From: Limimaricola variabilis
Lineage (GTDB): Bacteria; Pseudomonadota; Alphaproteobacteria; Rhodobacterales; Rhodobacteraceae
Length of the DNA stretch: 64,000 bases
NCBI RefSeq assembly: GCF_014195545.1
Contig: NZ_JACIBX010000004.1
Coordinates: 124,001 to 188,000 of the forward strand
Direction: 5' to 3'
The notes under the pieces were generated by a model. It ran no database searches, had not been told where the DNA came from, and worked only from the letters and a program-made list of their open reading frames with translations. Shown in pieces: positions 17,170 through 27,111 of the stretch. The stretch's first letter is position 1. Each line of letters opens with the position of its first letter. Made by a program: the position numbers and the translations under genes.

Positions 17170-18456
17170 ATGAAGACGCGCATTTCCACCCTCGCCATCG
17201 CCGCGGGCCTCGGCTTTGCCGCAGCCCCCGCCTTCGCGCAGGACGCCGCCTGTCCGATCAAGGTCGGCGTACTGCACTCGCTCTCGGGCACCATGGCGAT
17301 CTCCGAGACGACGCTGAAAGACACGGTGCTGATGCTGGTCGAGGACCAGAACGAGAAGGGCGGCCTTCTGGGCTGCGAGCTCGAGGCGGTGGTGGTCGAC
17401 CCGGCCTCCGACTGGCCGCTCTTCGCCGAGAAGGCGCGCGAGCTTCTGACCGTGCACGAGGTCGACGTGATCTTCGGCAACTGGACCTCGGTCAGCCGCA
17501 AGTCGGTGCTGCCGGTGGTCGAGGAGCTGAACGGCCTGCTGTTCTACCCGGTCCAGTACGAGGGCGAGGAATCCTCGAAGAACGTGTTCTATACCGGCGC
17601 CGCGCCGAACCAGCAGGCGATCCCCGCGACCGACTACATGATCGAGGAGCTGGGCGTCGAGAAGTTCGCGCTCCTGGGCACCGACTACGTCTATCCGCGC
17701 ACCACCAACAACATCCTCGAGGCCTATCTCAAGGATCAGGGCGTGGCCGATGCCGACATCTTCGTCAACTACACCCCCTTCGGCCATTCCGACTGGTCCA
17801 AGATCGTCTCCGACGTCGTCGCGCTCGGCGCCGACGGCAAGAAGGTCGGCGTGATCTCCACCATCAACGGCGACGCCAATATCGGCTTCTACAAGGAGCT
17901 GGCGGCGCAGGGCGTCTCGGCCGAGGACATTCCCGTCATCGCCTTCTCGGTGGGCGAGGAGGAGCTGTCGGGCCTCGACACCTCGAACCTGGTCGGCCAC
18001 CTCGCAGCCTGGAACTACTTCCAGTCGGCCGATGGCGAAGCGAACGAGGCCTTCGTCGCCAAGTGGAAGGAAAAGATGGGCGGTGAGCGGGTCACCAACG
18101 ACCCGATGGAGGCCCATTACATCGGCTTCAACATGTGGGCGCAGGCGGTCGAGCAGGCCGGCACCACCGATGTCGACGCGGTGCGCGAGGCGATGTACGG
18201 CCAGACCTTCCCGAACCTCACCGGGTCGGTCGCCGAGATGCTGCCGAACCACCACCTGACCAAGCCGGTGCTGATCGGCGAGATCACCGAGGACGGGCAG
18301 TTCGACATCCTGACCCAGACCGACCCGGTGCCGGGCGATGCCTGGACCGACTTCCTCCCCGAGAGCGCGATGCTGACCTCGGATTGGAAGGATCTCGGCT
18401 GCGGCATGTACAACACCCAGACCGAGACCTGCGTGCAGACCAAGTCGAACTACTGA
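17170..18456 (+). CDS. urtA: Urea ABC transporter substrate-binding protein
   Basis: A 428-residue periplasmic binding protein of the branched-chain amino-acid/amide type. A Sec signal peptide is cleaved after about residue 23 (AAPAFA-QDA). UrtA hallmarks are IKVGVLHSLSGTMAISE, FGNWTSVSRKSVLPVVEE, FYPVQYEGEESSKNVFYTGA and TNNILEAYLK. It delivers urea to UrtBC. The ATG at 17170 follows GGGAGA. It is the first gene of urtABCDE, divergent from the urease operon. Confidence 0.97.
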   Translation: MKTRISTLAIAAGLGFAAAPAFAQDAACPIKVGVLHSLSGTMAISETTLKDTVLMLVEDQNEKGGLLGCELEAVVVDPASDWPLFAEKARELLTVHEVDVIFGNWTSVSRKSVLPVVEELNGLLFYPVQYEGEESSKNVFYTGAAPNQQAIPATDYMIEELGVEKFALLGTDYVYPRTTNNILEAYLKDQGVADADIFVNYTPFGHSDWSKIVSDVVALGADGKKVGVISTINGDANIGFYKELAAQGVSAEDIPVIAFSVGEEELSGLDTSNLVGHLAAWNYFQSADGEANEAFVAKWKEKMGGERVTNDPMEAHYIGFNMWAQAVEQAGTTDVDAVREAMYGQTFPNLTGSVAEMLPNHHLTKPVLIGEITEDGQFDILTQTDPVPGDAWTDFLPESAMLTSDWKDLGCGMYNTQTETCVQTKSNY

Positions 18457-18465
18457 CCATGGACC

Positions 18466-18490
18466 GGCCGGGGTGCCTCGCGTCCCGGCC
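18466..18490 (+). terminator. Hairpin between urtA and urtB (possible attenuator)
   Basis: A 7-bp stem (GGCCGGG / CCCGGCC) with an 11-base loop lies 10 bp after the urtA stop. No U-run follows. Such hairpins after binding-protein genes often stabilise or partly terminate the mRNA, giving more UrtA than permease. Confidence 0.45.
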
Positions 18491-18505
18491 CGCCACGGGG
18501 GCGGG

Positions 18506-20461
18506 ATGATGATACGGACATTCAAGACGGCGCTGGTGGTGACCTGGCTGGCGCTCGGCGCGGTTCAGGCGCAGGCCGGGCCGGTGCAGGACCTGCTGCA
18601 GGAACAGGGCGCGTTGATCGAGGAAAGCTCGCGGCGCACGATCGGGCCGGCGATCGAGGCGATCGTCGACAGCGGGCTGGAGCGGGTGCAGCCCGTGCTC
18701 CAGGCCTGGCAGGACAAGGCGTTGTGGATCGACGCCGAGGGACGCTTCTGGCGGGTGATCGAGAAGGACGGGGACGAGATCCTCGTCGATGTCGACACCG
18801 GCGCCGAGGCGGGCCCCGCCGACACCGCCGCGATGGAGCAGATCAAGCCCAACAGCGGCATCCGCGCGCTGATCGGCACCGCGCTGGTGCAGTTCCAGCT
18901 CTCCGACCCGAACCCGGCGCGCCGCCGCGCCGCGCTTGAATCGATCACCCGCGATCCCGAGCCCGAGCTTCTCGCGCCGCTGCGCGCCTCGATCGAGACC
19001 GAGGACGACGCCGACCTGCTGGCCCGCAAGGTCCGGCTCGAGCGGCTGCTCACCGCCCGCTTCGACGAGGACGAGGCCGCGCGCGTTGCCGCCATCGAGG
19101 CGCTGTCGACCGATGCCGCGGTCGAGACCCGCGCCGCGCTCAACCCGCTGCTGGCGAGCCGGATGGTGGCGCTGCCCGACGGCGAGACGCCCGAGGGCAA
19201 CGTCGCCCGCGAGCTGAGCCCCGGCGGCGACCGGCTGTCGCGCGCCGCCGCCTATGGCGCGCTGGTCGATGCCGGTCTCGCGCCGCCGCGCCCGAGCGAT
19301 GCCGAGATCCGCGCCGCGCTCGAGGCCAACCGGGCGAATGGCGAAGTGGGCGGGGTCGCCGTCGCCGCGCTCGGCGATCCGCAGGCCCGCGCCCGTGCCT
19401 ATGACGCGCTGGCCGCCGAAGGTCTCGTGGCCCCTCGCGTCGAGGAGGCCGATGTCGAGGCCGCGCTCGCCGCGCATGCCTTCTTCGACGTCTATGCCGA
19501 ACCGAGCGCCGCCGTCACCGACGCCGCCCGCGCGGCGCTGACCTCGATCGGCATCCGGGTCGGCGCGATGAAGGGGGTCGATATCGGTCTCGACGCGCTC
19601 TCGCTCGCCTCGATCTACTTCCTCGCCGCGATCGGCCTCGCCGTCACCTTCGGGGTGATGGGGGTGATCAACATGGCGCATGGCGAGTTCATCATGATGG
19701 GCGCCTACACCGCCTATCTCGTGCAGCAGATCATCCCCGACCGGACGCTGTCGCTGATCGCGGCGCTGCCGGCGGCCTTCGTGGTCACCTTCGTCGCCGG
19801 GGTGGCGATGGAGCGGCTGGTGATCCGCCATCTCTACAAACGGCCGCTCGAGACGCTGCTGGCCACCTTCGGCATCTCGATCGCGCTGCAGCAGCTGGCC
19901 AAGATCGTGTTCGGCACCCAGGCCCGCCCGCTGACCGCGCCCGACTGGCTCGGTGGTGCATGGATCATCAACGACGTGGTCGGCATCAGCCATATCCGGA
20001 TCGCGATCTTCGTGCTGGCGCTGATGTTCCTCGGCTTCTTCCTTTTCCTGATGAAGCGCACCCGGCTCGGGCTGGAGACCCGCTCGGTGACCCAGAACCC
20101 CGGCATGGCGGCCTCGGTCGGCATCGATCCGGGCCGGGTCAACATGCTGACCTTCGGGCTCGGCTCGGGCATCGCCGGCATCGCCGGCGTGGCGATCGGC
20201 CTCTACGCCAAGGTCACCTCCGAGATGGGCGCCGACTACATCGTGCAGAGCTTCATGACCGTGGTGGTCGGCGGCGTCGGCAACATCTGGGGCACGCTGG
20301 CGGGTGCGGCGATGATCGGCGGCCTGCAGAAGGGCATCGAGGTGCTCAACCCCTCGAACACGCTGGCGGCGCAGACCTGGATGATCGTCGCCGTCATCAT
20401 CTTCATCCAGTTCCGGCCGCGCGGGATCATCGCGCTCCGGGGCCGCGCGGCGGGGGACTGA
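18506..20461 (+). CDS. urtB: Urea ABC transporter permease UrtB with long N-terminal domain
   Basis: A 651-residue permease. After a signal-like N-terminus (residues 1-25), residues ~30-355 form a soluble, Ala/Glu/Arg-rich, HEAT-repeat-like region (ARRRAALESITRDPEPELLAPL). The membrane domain starts near residue 365 (LASIYFLAAIGLAVTFGVMGV) with the LivH-like NMAHGEFIMMGAYTAYLVQQ. The extension is known in UrtB and probably faces the periplasm. It pairs with UrtC. Two ATGs (18506, 18509) are possible starts. Confidence 0.95.
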   Translation: MMIRTFKTALVVTWLALGAVQAQAGPVQDLLQEQGALIEESSRRTIGPAIEAIVDSGLERVQPVLQAWQDKALWIDAEGRFWRVIEKDGDEILVDVDTGAEAGPADTAAMEQIKPNSGIRALIGTALVQFQLSDPNPARRRAALESITRDPEPELLAPLRASIETEDDADLLARKVRLERLLTARFDEDEAARVAAIEALSTDAAVETRAALNPLLASRMVALPDGETPEGNVARELSPGGDRLSRAAAYGALVDAGLAPPRPSDAEIRAALEANRANGEVGGVAVAALGDPQARARAYDALAAEGLVAPRVEEADVEAALAAHAFFDVYAEPSAAVTDAARAALTSIGIRVGAMKGVDIGLDALSLASIYFLAAIGLAVTFGVMGVINMAHGEFIMMGAYTAYLVQQIIPDRTLSLIAALPAAFVVTFVAGVAMERLVIRHLYKRPLETLLATFGISIALQQLAKIVFGTQARPLTAPDWLGGAWIINDVVGISHIRIAIFVLALMFLGFFLFLMKRTRLGLETRSVTQNPGMAASVGIDPGRVNMLTFGLGSGIAGIAGVAIGLYAKVTSEMGADYIVQSFMTVVVGGVGNIWGTLAGAAMIGGLQKGIEVLNPSNTLAAQTWMIVAVIIFIQFRPRGIIALRGRAAGD

Positions 20462-20492
20462 CCATGACCGCCATTCAAAGATCGGAGGCCGC

Positions 20493-21716
20493 ATGACCGG
20501 CTCGTTTCTCAAGCGCAACCCGTCGGTGCCGGTGGTGCTGGGCCTGCTGCTCCTCGGCACGCTCGCGGTCGCCGCGATGGCGGCATCGGGGGGGCTGTCG
20601 ACCAGCTTCGTCAAGACGCTGGGCATGACGCTCTGCCTCGCGCTGGCCGCGCTCGCCATGGACCTGGTCTGGGGCTATGCCGGCATCCTCAGCCTCGGCA
20701 ACATCGCCTTCTTCGCGCTCGGCGGCTACATGATCGGCATGTGGCTGATGACCGCGCGGACCGAGATCATCGTCGCCGAAAGCCTTGCGGGTCAGGCGAT
20801 CCCGGCCACCCCGCAGGAGATCCGCGACGCGGTGGGCGGTCAGATCTTCGGGGTGGTCGGTTCGGCCGACTTTCCCGCGATCTGGGCCTTCTCGGGCTCG
20901 CTGCCGGCGCAGCTCGCCCTCGTCGTGCTGGTGCCCTCGCTGCTGGCGTTGGTCTTCGGCTGGCTGGCCTTCCGCTCGCGCGTGACCGGGGTCTATCTGT
21001 CGATCCTGACCCAGGCGATGACGCTGGCGCTGGCGCTCTACCTGTTCCAGAACGACGCCGGTTTGCGCGGCAATAACGGGCTGTCGGGGCTGCAGAACCT
21101 GCCGGGCCTGTCGGCGGTGCCGCAGGCCACCGTCTCGCTGTGGTTCCTGTGGGGCTCGGCGCTGGCGCTGGGGCTGGGCTACCTGCTCTGCGCCTGGGTG
21201 GTGTCGGGCAAGTTCGGGGCGATCCTGCGCGGCATCCGCGACAACGAGGCGCGGGTGCGGTTCCTCGGCTACCCGGTCGAAGGGTTCAAGCTGGCGGTAT
21301 TCACCCTGTCGGCGGCGATCACCGGGATCGCGGGCGCGCTCTACTACCCGCAGGCGGGGATCGTGAACCCGGCCGAGATGATGCCGATCGCGTCGATCTA
21401 CCTTGCGGTCTGGGTGGCGATCGGCGGGCGCGGACGGCTCTATGGCGCTGTGATCGGCGCCATCGCGGTGAGCCTGATCTCCTCCTTCTTCACCTCGGGC
21501 AAGCTGCCCGATCTCGATCTCGGCCCGGTCCGGCTGGTCTGGGTCGACTGGTGGCTGGTGATGCTGGGCTTCAGCTTCGTGCTGGTCACGCTGCTGGCGC
21601 CCAAGGGGCTGGGCGGTCTGGTCGATCTGTGGACCCAGCGCCGCCGCCCCGAGCGCCACGGCGCCGATCTCGGCCCGGACACCGGCGCGTTCCGCGAAAA
21701 GGAGGCCGAGGCATGA
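20493..21716 (+). CDS. urtC: Urea ABC transporter permease UrtC
   Basis: A 407-residue LivM-type permease with about ten hydrophobic segments and the motif DLVWGYAGILSLGNIAFFAL near residue 60. LSILTQAMTLALALYLFQND, the EAA-like region (FGAILRGIRDNEARVRFLGY) and YPQAGIVNPAEMMPIASIYL follow. It starts after GGAGG and forms the membrane channel with UrtB. The stop overlaps the urtD start (ATGA). Confidence 0.96.
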   Translation: MTGSFLKRNPSVPVVLGLLLLGTLAVAAMAASGGLSTSFVKTLGMTLCLALAALAMDLVWGYAGILSLGNIAFFALGGYMIGMWLMTARTEIIVAESLAGQAIPATPQEIRDAVGGQIFGVVGSADFPAIWAFSGSLPAQLALVVLVPSLLALVFGWLAFRSRVTGVYLSILTQAMTLALALYLFQNDAGLRGNNGLSGLQNLPGLSAVPQATVSLWFLWGSALALGLGYLLCAWVVSGKFGAILRGIRDNEARVRFLGYPVEGFKLAVFTLSAAITGIAGALYYPQAGIVNPAEMMPIASIYLAVWVAIGGRGRLYGAVIGAIAVSLISSFFTSGKLPDLDLGPVRLVWVDWWLVMLGFSFVLVTLLAPKGLGGLVDLWTQRRRPERHGADLGPDTGAFREKEAEA

Positions 21717-22453
21717 ACACGCTTCTCGAGGTATCCGGCGTTTCGGTGAGCTTCGACGGCTTCCGCGCCATCAACAACCTGTCCTTCCACATGGGCGCGG
21801 CGGAGCTGCGCGCGGTGATCGGCCCGAACGGCGCGGGCAAGACCACCTTCATGGACATCGTCACCGGCAAGACCCGTCCCGACAAGGGCACGATCCGCTG
21901 GGGCGAGAAAGGGATCTCGCTTCTGGGCCTGTCGGAGGCCCGCATCGCCCGCGAGGGGGTGGGGCGCAAGTTCCAGAAGCCCACCGTCTTCGAGGACCAG
22001 ACCGTGCGCGCCAACCTGCTGGTGGCGCTGCGCAACCGGCGCGGCCCCTTCGCGGCGCTGTGGTGGAAGCCCAAGCCCGCCGAGCTGGAGCGGGTCGACG
22101 CGCTGGCCGAGACGATCGGCCTCGCCGCGCATCTCGACCGCAAGTCGGGCGAGCTGAGCCACGGCCAGAAGCAGTGGCTGGAGATCGGCATGCTGCTGGC
22201 GCAGGAGCCCAAGCTGCTGCTGGTCGACGAGCCCGCCGCCGGGATGACCGTGGCCGAGCGCGAGAAGACCACCGCGATCCTGGTCGAGGCTGCCAAGACC
22301 CGCGCGGTCGTGGTGGTCGAGCACGACATGGAGTTCGTGCGCCGGCTGAACTGCCGCGTGACGGTGCTGCATGAAGGCTCGGTTCTGGCCGAGGGCAGCC
22401 TCGATCACGTGACCTCCAACAAGGACGTCATCGACGTCTATCTGGGACGATAA
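21713..22453 (+). CDS. urtD: Urea ABC transporter ATP-binding protein UrtD
   Basis: A 246-residue ATPase with Walker A GPNGAGKTT (about residue 39), a Q-loop region (KFQKPTVFEDQTVRANL), the signature LSHGQKQWLEIGM, Walker B LLLVDEPAAGM and the switch His in VVVEHDMEFV. The LivG-like class fits its pairing with UrtE. The ATG at 21713 overlaps the urtC stop, consistent with coupled translation. Confidence 0.97.
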   Translation: MNTLLEVSGVSVSFDGFRAINNLSFHMGAAELRAVIGPNGAGKTTFMDIVTGKTRPDKGTIRWGEKGISLLGLSEARIAREGVGRKFQKPTVFEDQTVRANLLVALRNRRGPFAALWWKPKPAELERVDALAETIGLAAHLDRKSGELSHGQKQWLEIGMLLAQEPKLLLVDEPAAGMTVAEREKTTAILVEAAKTRAVVVVEHDMEFVRRLNCRVTVLHEGSVLAEGSLDHVTSNKDVIDVYLGR

Positions 22454-22455
22454 CC

Positions 22456-23151
22456 ATGCTCGAAGTGAACGGTCTCGACCTGCATTACGGACACAGCCAG
22501 ATCCTCGACGCGGTCTCGCTCGAGGCGCGGCCCGGCGAGGTGACCTGCGTGATGGGCACCAATGGCGTCGGCAAGACCAGCCTGCTCAAGGCGCTGGCCG
22601 GGCGGCACCCGGCCAGTCGGGGCGAGATCCGGCTCGACGGCGACGCGGTCACCGGGCTGTCGGCCCATGCCAAGGCCCGGCGCGGCATCGGCTACGTGCC
22701 GCAGGGGCGCGAGGTGTTCCCGCTGCTGACGGTGCGCGAGAACCTCGAAACCGCCTTTGCCGGGCTGCCGCGCGCCGAACGCCGGGTGCCGGACGAGATC
22801 TTCGACCTGTTCCCGGTGCTGCACGAGATGCGGCATCGGCGCGGCGGCGACCTGTCGGGCGGGCAGCAGCAGCAGCTCGCCATCGCGCGGGCGCTGATCC
22901 TCAAGCCGCGGGTGCTGTTGCTCGACGAGCCGACCGAGGGCATCCAGCCCAACATCATCCAGCAGATCGGCCGGGTGATCGGCAAGCTGCGCGACCGGGG
23001 CGACATTGCGATCGTGCTGGTCGAGCAGTATTTCGACTTTGCCTACCAGCTCGCCGACCGCTTCGTGGTGATGCGGCGCGGCGCGGTGACGCTGTCGGGC
23101 GCGCGCGACGACGTGGCGCGCGAGCGGCTGCTTGCCGAGGTCTCGGTCTGA
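22456..23151 (+). CDS. urtE: Urea ABC transporter ATP-binding protein UrtE
   Basis: A 231-residue LivF-like ATPase: Walker [10 protein letters not shown] near residue 36, [18 protein letters not shown], signature [16 protein letters not shown], Walker [16 protein letters not shown], switch [10 protein letters not shown]. It is the last urt gene, 2 bp after urtD. Only 4 bp separate its stop from the stop of the convergent DUF2252 gene. Confidence 0.97.
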   Translation: MLEVNGLDLHYGHSQILDAVSLEARPGEVTCVMGTNGVGKTSLLKALAGRHPASRGEIRLDGDAVTGLSAHAKARRGIGYVPQGREVFPLLTVRENLETAFAGLPRAERRVPDEIFDLFPVLHEMRHRRGGDLSGGQQQQLAIARALILKPRVLLLDEPTEGIQPNIIQQIGRVIGKLRDRGDIAIVLVEQYFDFAYQLADRFVVMRRGAVTLSGARDDVARERLLAEVSV

Positions 23152-23155
23152 GCGC

Positions 23156-24610
23156 CTAGCGGTAGCTGCGGTTCATGTCCTCGAAGGCGCCGCGCGCGTG
23201 GTCGCGGCGGAACGCCTCGTGGTCGCGGGCGAGGCGTTCGCAGGCGGCCACGGCGAAATCGAGGATGTCGTCGATGAACAGCGCCTCGGGGCCGACCGCC
23301 TCGAGGATGCGCGGCTCGACGTCGTAATCGATCTGCCCGACCTCGTCCGAACGGGCATGGGCCAGCGCCAGCGCCCGGCCGCAGACCCGCGCATAGGCCT
23401 TCCACCCCTTCTTCGACAAATCGTCGAGATCCATGTCCTCGCGGAACGGCGCGCGTTCGCGGGTCATGAAGCTCTCGCCGTCCAGCTCGGCCGCGCCGTA
23501 GAACACGTCGCCTTGGGCAAGATGCACCGACTGGCCATGCGCGATACGGTCGCCGGTCTCGCCCGCGTCGAAGGGGCCGGAGGGCGCCAGCCCCTCGAGC
23601 GCCGAACGGCGGGCCTTCTTGAACTCGACGATCAGGTCGTCGGTGGCGTCGCCGGAAGGCCCCTCGAGCAGCACGTAGTAGCGCGGCAGGCCGAGCGAGG
23701 CGGTACCCTGACCGTGCCGGATCGCCACGTCCTTGACGGTGAGCCCCTCGGCCCGGCGCGAGCGGGCGACCCGTTCGCCCTGCGCCAGCCGGTCAATCTG
23801 TTCCTGGAACTCGGGGACGCGGCGCGAGACCGGGGTCAGCTCCTCATTGGCGCGAAAGCCGCGCCCGGTCTCGTCGAGATAGCGGTCGGACAGCCATTCG
23901 GCGCGGGGCTTGCGGGCTTCCTCGAACAGCGCGCGGATGATCTTGGGGCTGTTGTCGGCGCGCAGCTCCTCGTCGTCTTCGGTGCCGCGCGCGGCGTAGC
24001 GGCGCATCGCGTCGAGATAGCCCGCGACGAAGCAGCGCGCGATCTTGCGGCTGTGCTTGCGCTTGTGCCCGCCCATCTCCTCGGCGGCGAGCATGAAGCC
24101 AACCGCGCCGCGCTTGAGATCCCAGGTGAAGGGGCCGTAGGCCACGTCGTCGAAATCGTTGACGCCGAAGATCGGCACGTTGTCGGCATTGGGCATGATG
24201 CCGAAATTGCCGGGATGCACGTCGCCCAGCAGCAGCACCGTCGGCATCCGCGCATCCTCGCCCGCCATGTCGCGGTGGAACAGCAGCGAGGTGCCGCGAA
24301 AGAAGGCGAAGCGCGAGCCCGCGAGCTTGTCGAACTTCTCGCGCGCGCCCTGCGCGGCGCTGGCGATGCGGGTGGCGTGATCCTCGATGATGGTGTCGCG
24401 CACATGCAGGTGCCGGTCGAGTCCGTGCAGCTGGCCGGGCCGCATCACCGGCTCGCCCGCCGCGACCCGGCGCGCCAGCCCGCGGAACGCCTCGACGCGC
24501 GGGGCGAGCTCGGTGACCACCGGCCGGTCCGTCTTCCTGCCGCCGCCCTTCTTGGGGGTGGCGCGGCGCGATGCGCCCTTCGCCTTCTTCGCTGTGCCGC
24601 CATCCGCCAT
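23156..24610 (-). CDS. DUF2252 family protein
   Basis: A 484-residue protein of the DUF2252 family, which has a distant kinase/phosphotransferase-like fold. Typical motifs are [49 protein letters not shown] and, near the C-terminus, [18 protein letters not shown] and ALAHARSDE. The N-terminal ~30 residues are Lys/Ala/Gly-rich and probably disordered. No biochemical role is established; the HP-GN and DFDD segments recall the catalytic His/Asp loops of aminoglycoside phosphotransferases. The ATG at 24610 has GGAGG upstream. It is divergent from xylA. Confidence 0.85.
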   Translation of the reverse strand: MADGGTAKKAKGASRRATPKKGGGRKTDRPVVTELAPRVEAFRGLARRVAAGEPVMRPGQLHGLDRHLHVRDTIIEDHATRIASAAQGAREKFDKLAGSRFAFFRGTSLLFHRDMAGEDARMPTVLLLGDVHPGNFGIMPNADNVPIFGVNDFDDVAYGPFTWDLKRGAVGFMLAAEEMGGHKRKHSRKIARCFVAGYLDAMRRYAARGTEDDEELRADNSPKIIRALFEEARKPRAEWLSDRYLDETGRGFRANEELTPVSRRVPEFQEQIDRLAQGERVARSRRAEGLTVKDVAIRHGQGTASLGLPRYYVLLEGPSGDATDDLIVEFKKARRSALEGLAPSGPFDAGETGDRIAHGQSVHLAQGDVFYGAAELDGESFMTRERAPFREDMDLDDLSKKGWKAYARVCGRALALAHARSDEVGQIDYDVEPRILEAVGPEALFIDDILDFAVAACERLARDHEAFRRDHARGAFEDMNRSYR

Positions 24611-24745
24611 GATCGCCTCCGCGCCCGAACCCGAGCTTCAACGCCGCAGGCGGGGGGGCGGTTGCCGGGCGTGACAATCGCGCGGGCGGGCGACATGCTC
24701 CCGCCATCCGGGCCGGTCCGGCCCGCCAACAGACGAGACGACATC

Positions 24746-26053
24746 ATGAGCACCGGTTTTTTCGACGGCATCGATCCCGTCCGGTTCCAGGGCGCCGGGT
24801 CCGACGACCCGCTGGCCTTTCGCCATTACGACCCCGACGAGATCGTCATGGGCAAGCGGATGGAGGAGCATCTGCGTTTCGGCGTGGCGTGGTGGCACAG
24901 CTTTGCGTGGGAGGGCGGCGATCCCTTCGGCGGCCGCACCTTCGAACGGCCCTGGCATCCGCAGGACAACATGGCCAACGCCCGGCTCAAAGCCGATGTC
25001 GCCTTCGAGATGTTCGAGATCCTGAACGTCCCGTTCTTCTGCTGGCACGATGTCGACCTGCGCCCCGACATGGGCAATTTCGCCGACAACCTCGCCACGT
25101 TGAACGAGATCACCGACTATATCGGCGACAAGATGGCCGCCTCGCGCACCCGCTGCCTGTGGGGCACCGCCAACATGTTCAGCCATGCCCGCTGGATGGC
25201 CGGGGCCGCGACCAACCCCGATCCGGAGGTCTTCGCCTTCGCTGCCGCGACGGTGAAATCCTGCCTCGACGCCACCCACAAGCTGGGCGGCGAGAACTAC
25301 GTGCTGTGGGGCGGGCGCGAGGGCTACGAGACGCTGCTCAACACCGATATGGGCCGCGAGCTCGACCAGATGGGGCGCTTCCTCGCCATGGTGGTCGACT
25401 ACAAGCACAAGATCGGCTTCGAGGGCCAGATCTTGGTCGAGCCCAAGCCGCAGGAGCCGTCCAAGCATCAGTATGATTTCGACGCCGCGACCTGCATAGG
25501 TTTCCTGCGCAAATACGGGCTGGAGGGCGAGGTGAAGCTCAATCTCGAGCAGGGGCACGCGATCCTCGCCGGTCACAGCTTCGAGCACGAGCTGGCGGTG
25601 GCGGCGAGCGAGGGGATGCTCGGCTCGATCGACATGAACCGCAACGACTACCAGTCGGGCTGGGACACCGACCAGTTCCCCAACAACGTGCCAGAGACGG
25701 CGCTGGCCTATTACCAGGTGATCCGGGCGGGCGGCTTCGGGAAAGGCGGCACCAATTTCGACGCCAAGCTGCGCCGGCAGTCGATCGGCCCCGAGGATCT
25801 GATCGCCGCCCATGTCGGCGGCATGGATGTCTGCGCCCGCGGCTTCAAGGCGGCGGCGGCGATGATCGAGGATGGCGGTCTCGAGGCGGCGCTGGCGGAG
25901 CGCTATGCCGGCTGGGACGGGGCCGAGGCCAAGGCGATGCTCGATGGCGACCTCGCCGCAATCTCGGAGCGGGTGCTGCGCGAGAACATCAACCCCGCGC
26001 CGCGCTCGGGCCGGCAGGAGCGGCTGGAGAACTACGTCAACCGCTTCGTCTGA
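24746..26053 (+). CDS. xylA: Xylose isomerase
   Basis: A 435-residue class II xylose isomerase converting D-xylose to D-xylulose in the cytoplasm. Catalytic and metal-binding regions are intact: [12 protein letters not shown] (catalytic His-Asp), [53 protein letters not shown] and [19 protein letters not shown]. Length is typical (~435-440). No xylulokinase, transporter or xylose regulator is adjacent, so it stands apart from a normal xyl operon. The start follows AGACGAGACGACATC without a strong ribosome site. Confidence 0.96.
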   Translation: MSTGFFDGIDPVRFQGAGSDDPLAFRHYDPDEIVMGKRMEEHLRFGVAWWHSFAWEGGDPFGGRTFERPWHPQDNMANARLKADVAFEMFEILNVPFFCWHDVDLRPDMGNFADNLATLNEITDYIGDKMAASRTRCLWGTANMFSHARWMAGAATNPDPEVFAFAAATVKSCLDATHKLGGENYVLWGGREGYETLLNTDMGRELDQMGRFLAMVVDYKHKIGFEGQILVEPKPQEPSKHQYDFDAATCIGFLRKYGLEGEVKLNLEQGHAILAGHSFEHELAVAASEGMLGSIDMNRNDYQSGWDTDQFPNNVPETALAYYQVIRAGGFGKGGTNFDAKLRRQSIGPEDLIAAHVGGMDVCARGFKAAAAMIEDGGLEAALAERYAGWDGAEAKAMLDGDLAAISERVLRENINPAPRSGRQERLENYVNRFV

Positions 26054-26069
26054 GGCGAAAGGGCGGGGG

Positions 26070-26684
26070 TCAGGCCAGCTCGGCGCTGACCCGCCCGGCC
26101 TGTGCCCGCCAGGCGCGGAGCAGCCAGCCGCCCAGGCCCGCCACGGCGGCGACGGCGAGGATCAGCCCCAGCGCGTTGCCGATCAGCGCCGCGATCTCGG
26201 TGATGCGATGGGCGAAGACGTAGCCGAGCCCGGCATAGCCGGTGGCCCAGATCGCCCCGCCGGTCAGCGCCACCGCGCTGTAGCGTCCCCAGCGCAGCCC
26301 GAGCGCGCCGCACAGATAGGCGACATAGGGGCCGAGCGGGCTGAGCAGCGTCCGGCTGAGCAGCACCGCCCAGAGGCCGCGCCGGTCGATCAGCGCCTCG
26401 GCGCGGCCGATCACCGGCCCGGCGCGGCCGCGCCCGAGCCGGGCGATCACCGGCGCGCCGCCGAGCCGGGCGAGGTGATAGGCCGCCTGGTCGCCGATCA
26501 CCTGACCCGCCAACACCGCGAGCAGCAGCTGCCACAGCGTCAGGTCGCCCGCCGCCGCGAAACCGCCGCCGGTCATCACCAGGATCGAGGCCGGGACCGG
26601 CAGCGCGAGGCAGGACAGCGCCACCGCGACGAGGATCAGCCAGAGCCCGTAGGTCGGCACCAGCGCCAGCAGCATCTCGGTCAT
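26070..26684 (-). CDS. DedA family (SNARE-associated) membrane protein
   Basis: A 204-residue inner-membrane protein. Family signs are an N-terminal helix (YGLWLILVAVALSCLALPVP), a re-entrant region with GQVIGDQAAYHLARLGG, the conserved Arg/Gly segment LLSRTLLSPLGPYVAYLCGA, and a C-terminal helix pair. DedA proteins act in membrane-lipid (undecaprenyl-phosphate or phosphatidyl) transport and proton-motive homeostasis. Its start overlaps the stop of the upstream small membrane protein (ATGA), implying a shared transcript. It is convergent with xylA. Confidence 0.82.
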   Translation of the reverse strand: MTEMLLALVPTYGLWLILVAVALSCLALPVPASILVMTGGGFAAAGDLTLWQLLLAVLAGQVIGDQAAYHLARLGGAPVIARLGRGRAGPVIGRAEALIDRRGLWAVLLSRTLLSPLGPYVAYLCGALGLRWGRYSAVALTGGAIWATGYAGLGYVFAHRITEIAALIGNALGLILAVAAVAGLGGWLLRAWRAQAGRVSAELA

Positions 26685-27049
26685 GGCCGGTTCTCCCGCA
26701 GCAATGCGGCGGCGGCCGCGACCCGGTACTGCAGCTCGGCGAGCGTCAGCCCCTCGCGCGCCATCACCTCGGCCAGCGTGCGCGGCCCGGCATGGGGCGG
26801 GGTGTCGGGGTCGATGCCCATGAGTTCGAGCACCACCGGCTTGGGCAGGCCCCAGGCATGACCGACGAGGCGCGGCGACATCCACGGCTCGAGCGGGCGG
26901 TCATGCGCGACGGGGCCGAGCATCTGCAGCGCGTCCGAGATCAGCCCGGCCAGCAGCATCCCCAGCGCCACCAGCGCTACGGCCAGCAGCGCGATGACCA
27001 CCGGGTGGCGGCGCAGCGCGTAGCGCAGGAACGCCCCGGCGCGGGTCAT
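26681..27049 (-). CDS. Small membrane protein of unknown function
   Basis: A 122-residue protein with a basic N-terminus (RYALRRHP) and one clear transmembrane helix at ~16-40 (VVIALLAVALVALGMLLAGL). A soluble C-terminal region follows (PRLVGHAWGLPKPVVLELMG, then TLAEVMAREGLTLAELQYRV). The last part reads like a short helix-turn segment seen in small DUF proteins, but I cannot name a family. It overlaps the DedA gene by 4 bp and probably works with it. Confidence 0.65.
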   Translation of the reverse strand: MTRAGAFLRYALRRHPVVIALLAVALVALGMLLAGLISDALQMLGPVAHDRPLEPWMSPRLVGHAWGLPKPVVLELMGIDPDTPPHAGPRTLAEVMAREGLTLAELQYRVAAAAALLRENRP

Positions 27050-27111
27050 GCGCCCGCCAATGCGCCGGTCGCGCGGGCGCGGGCCGTCGCGGCGGGGGTC
27101 GCGGTGGTCAT
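27046..27111 (-). CDS. Possible 21-codon leader ORF coupled to the membrane protein
   Basis: The ORF MTTATPAATARARATGALAG(A) has AAGGA ten bases before its ATG, and its stop overlaps the next ATG (ATGA). An in-frame upstream ATG at 27168 would give 40 residues. The product is Ala/Thr/Arg-rich and may be only a leader for translational coupling. Chance occurrence in GC-rich DNA is possible. Confidence 0.25.
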   Translation of the reverse strand: MTTATPAATARARATGALAGA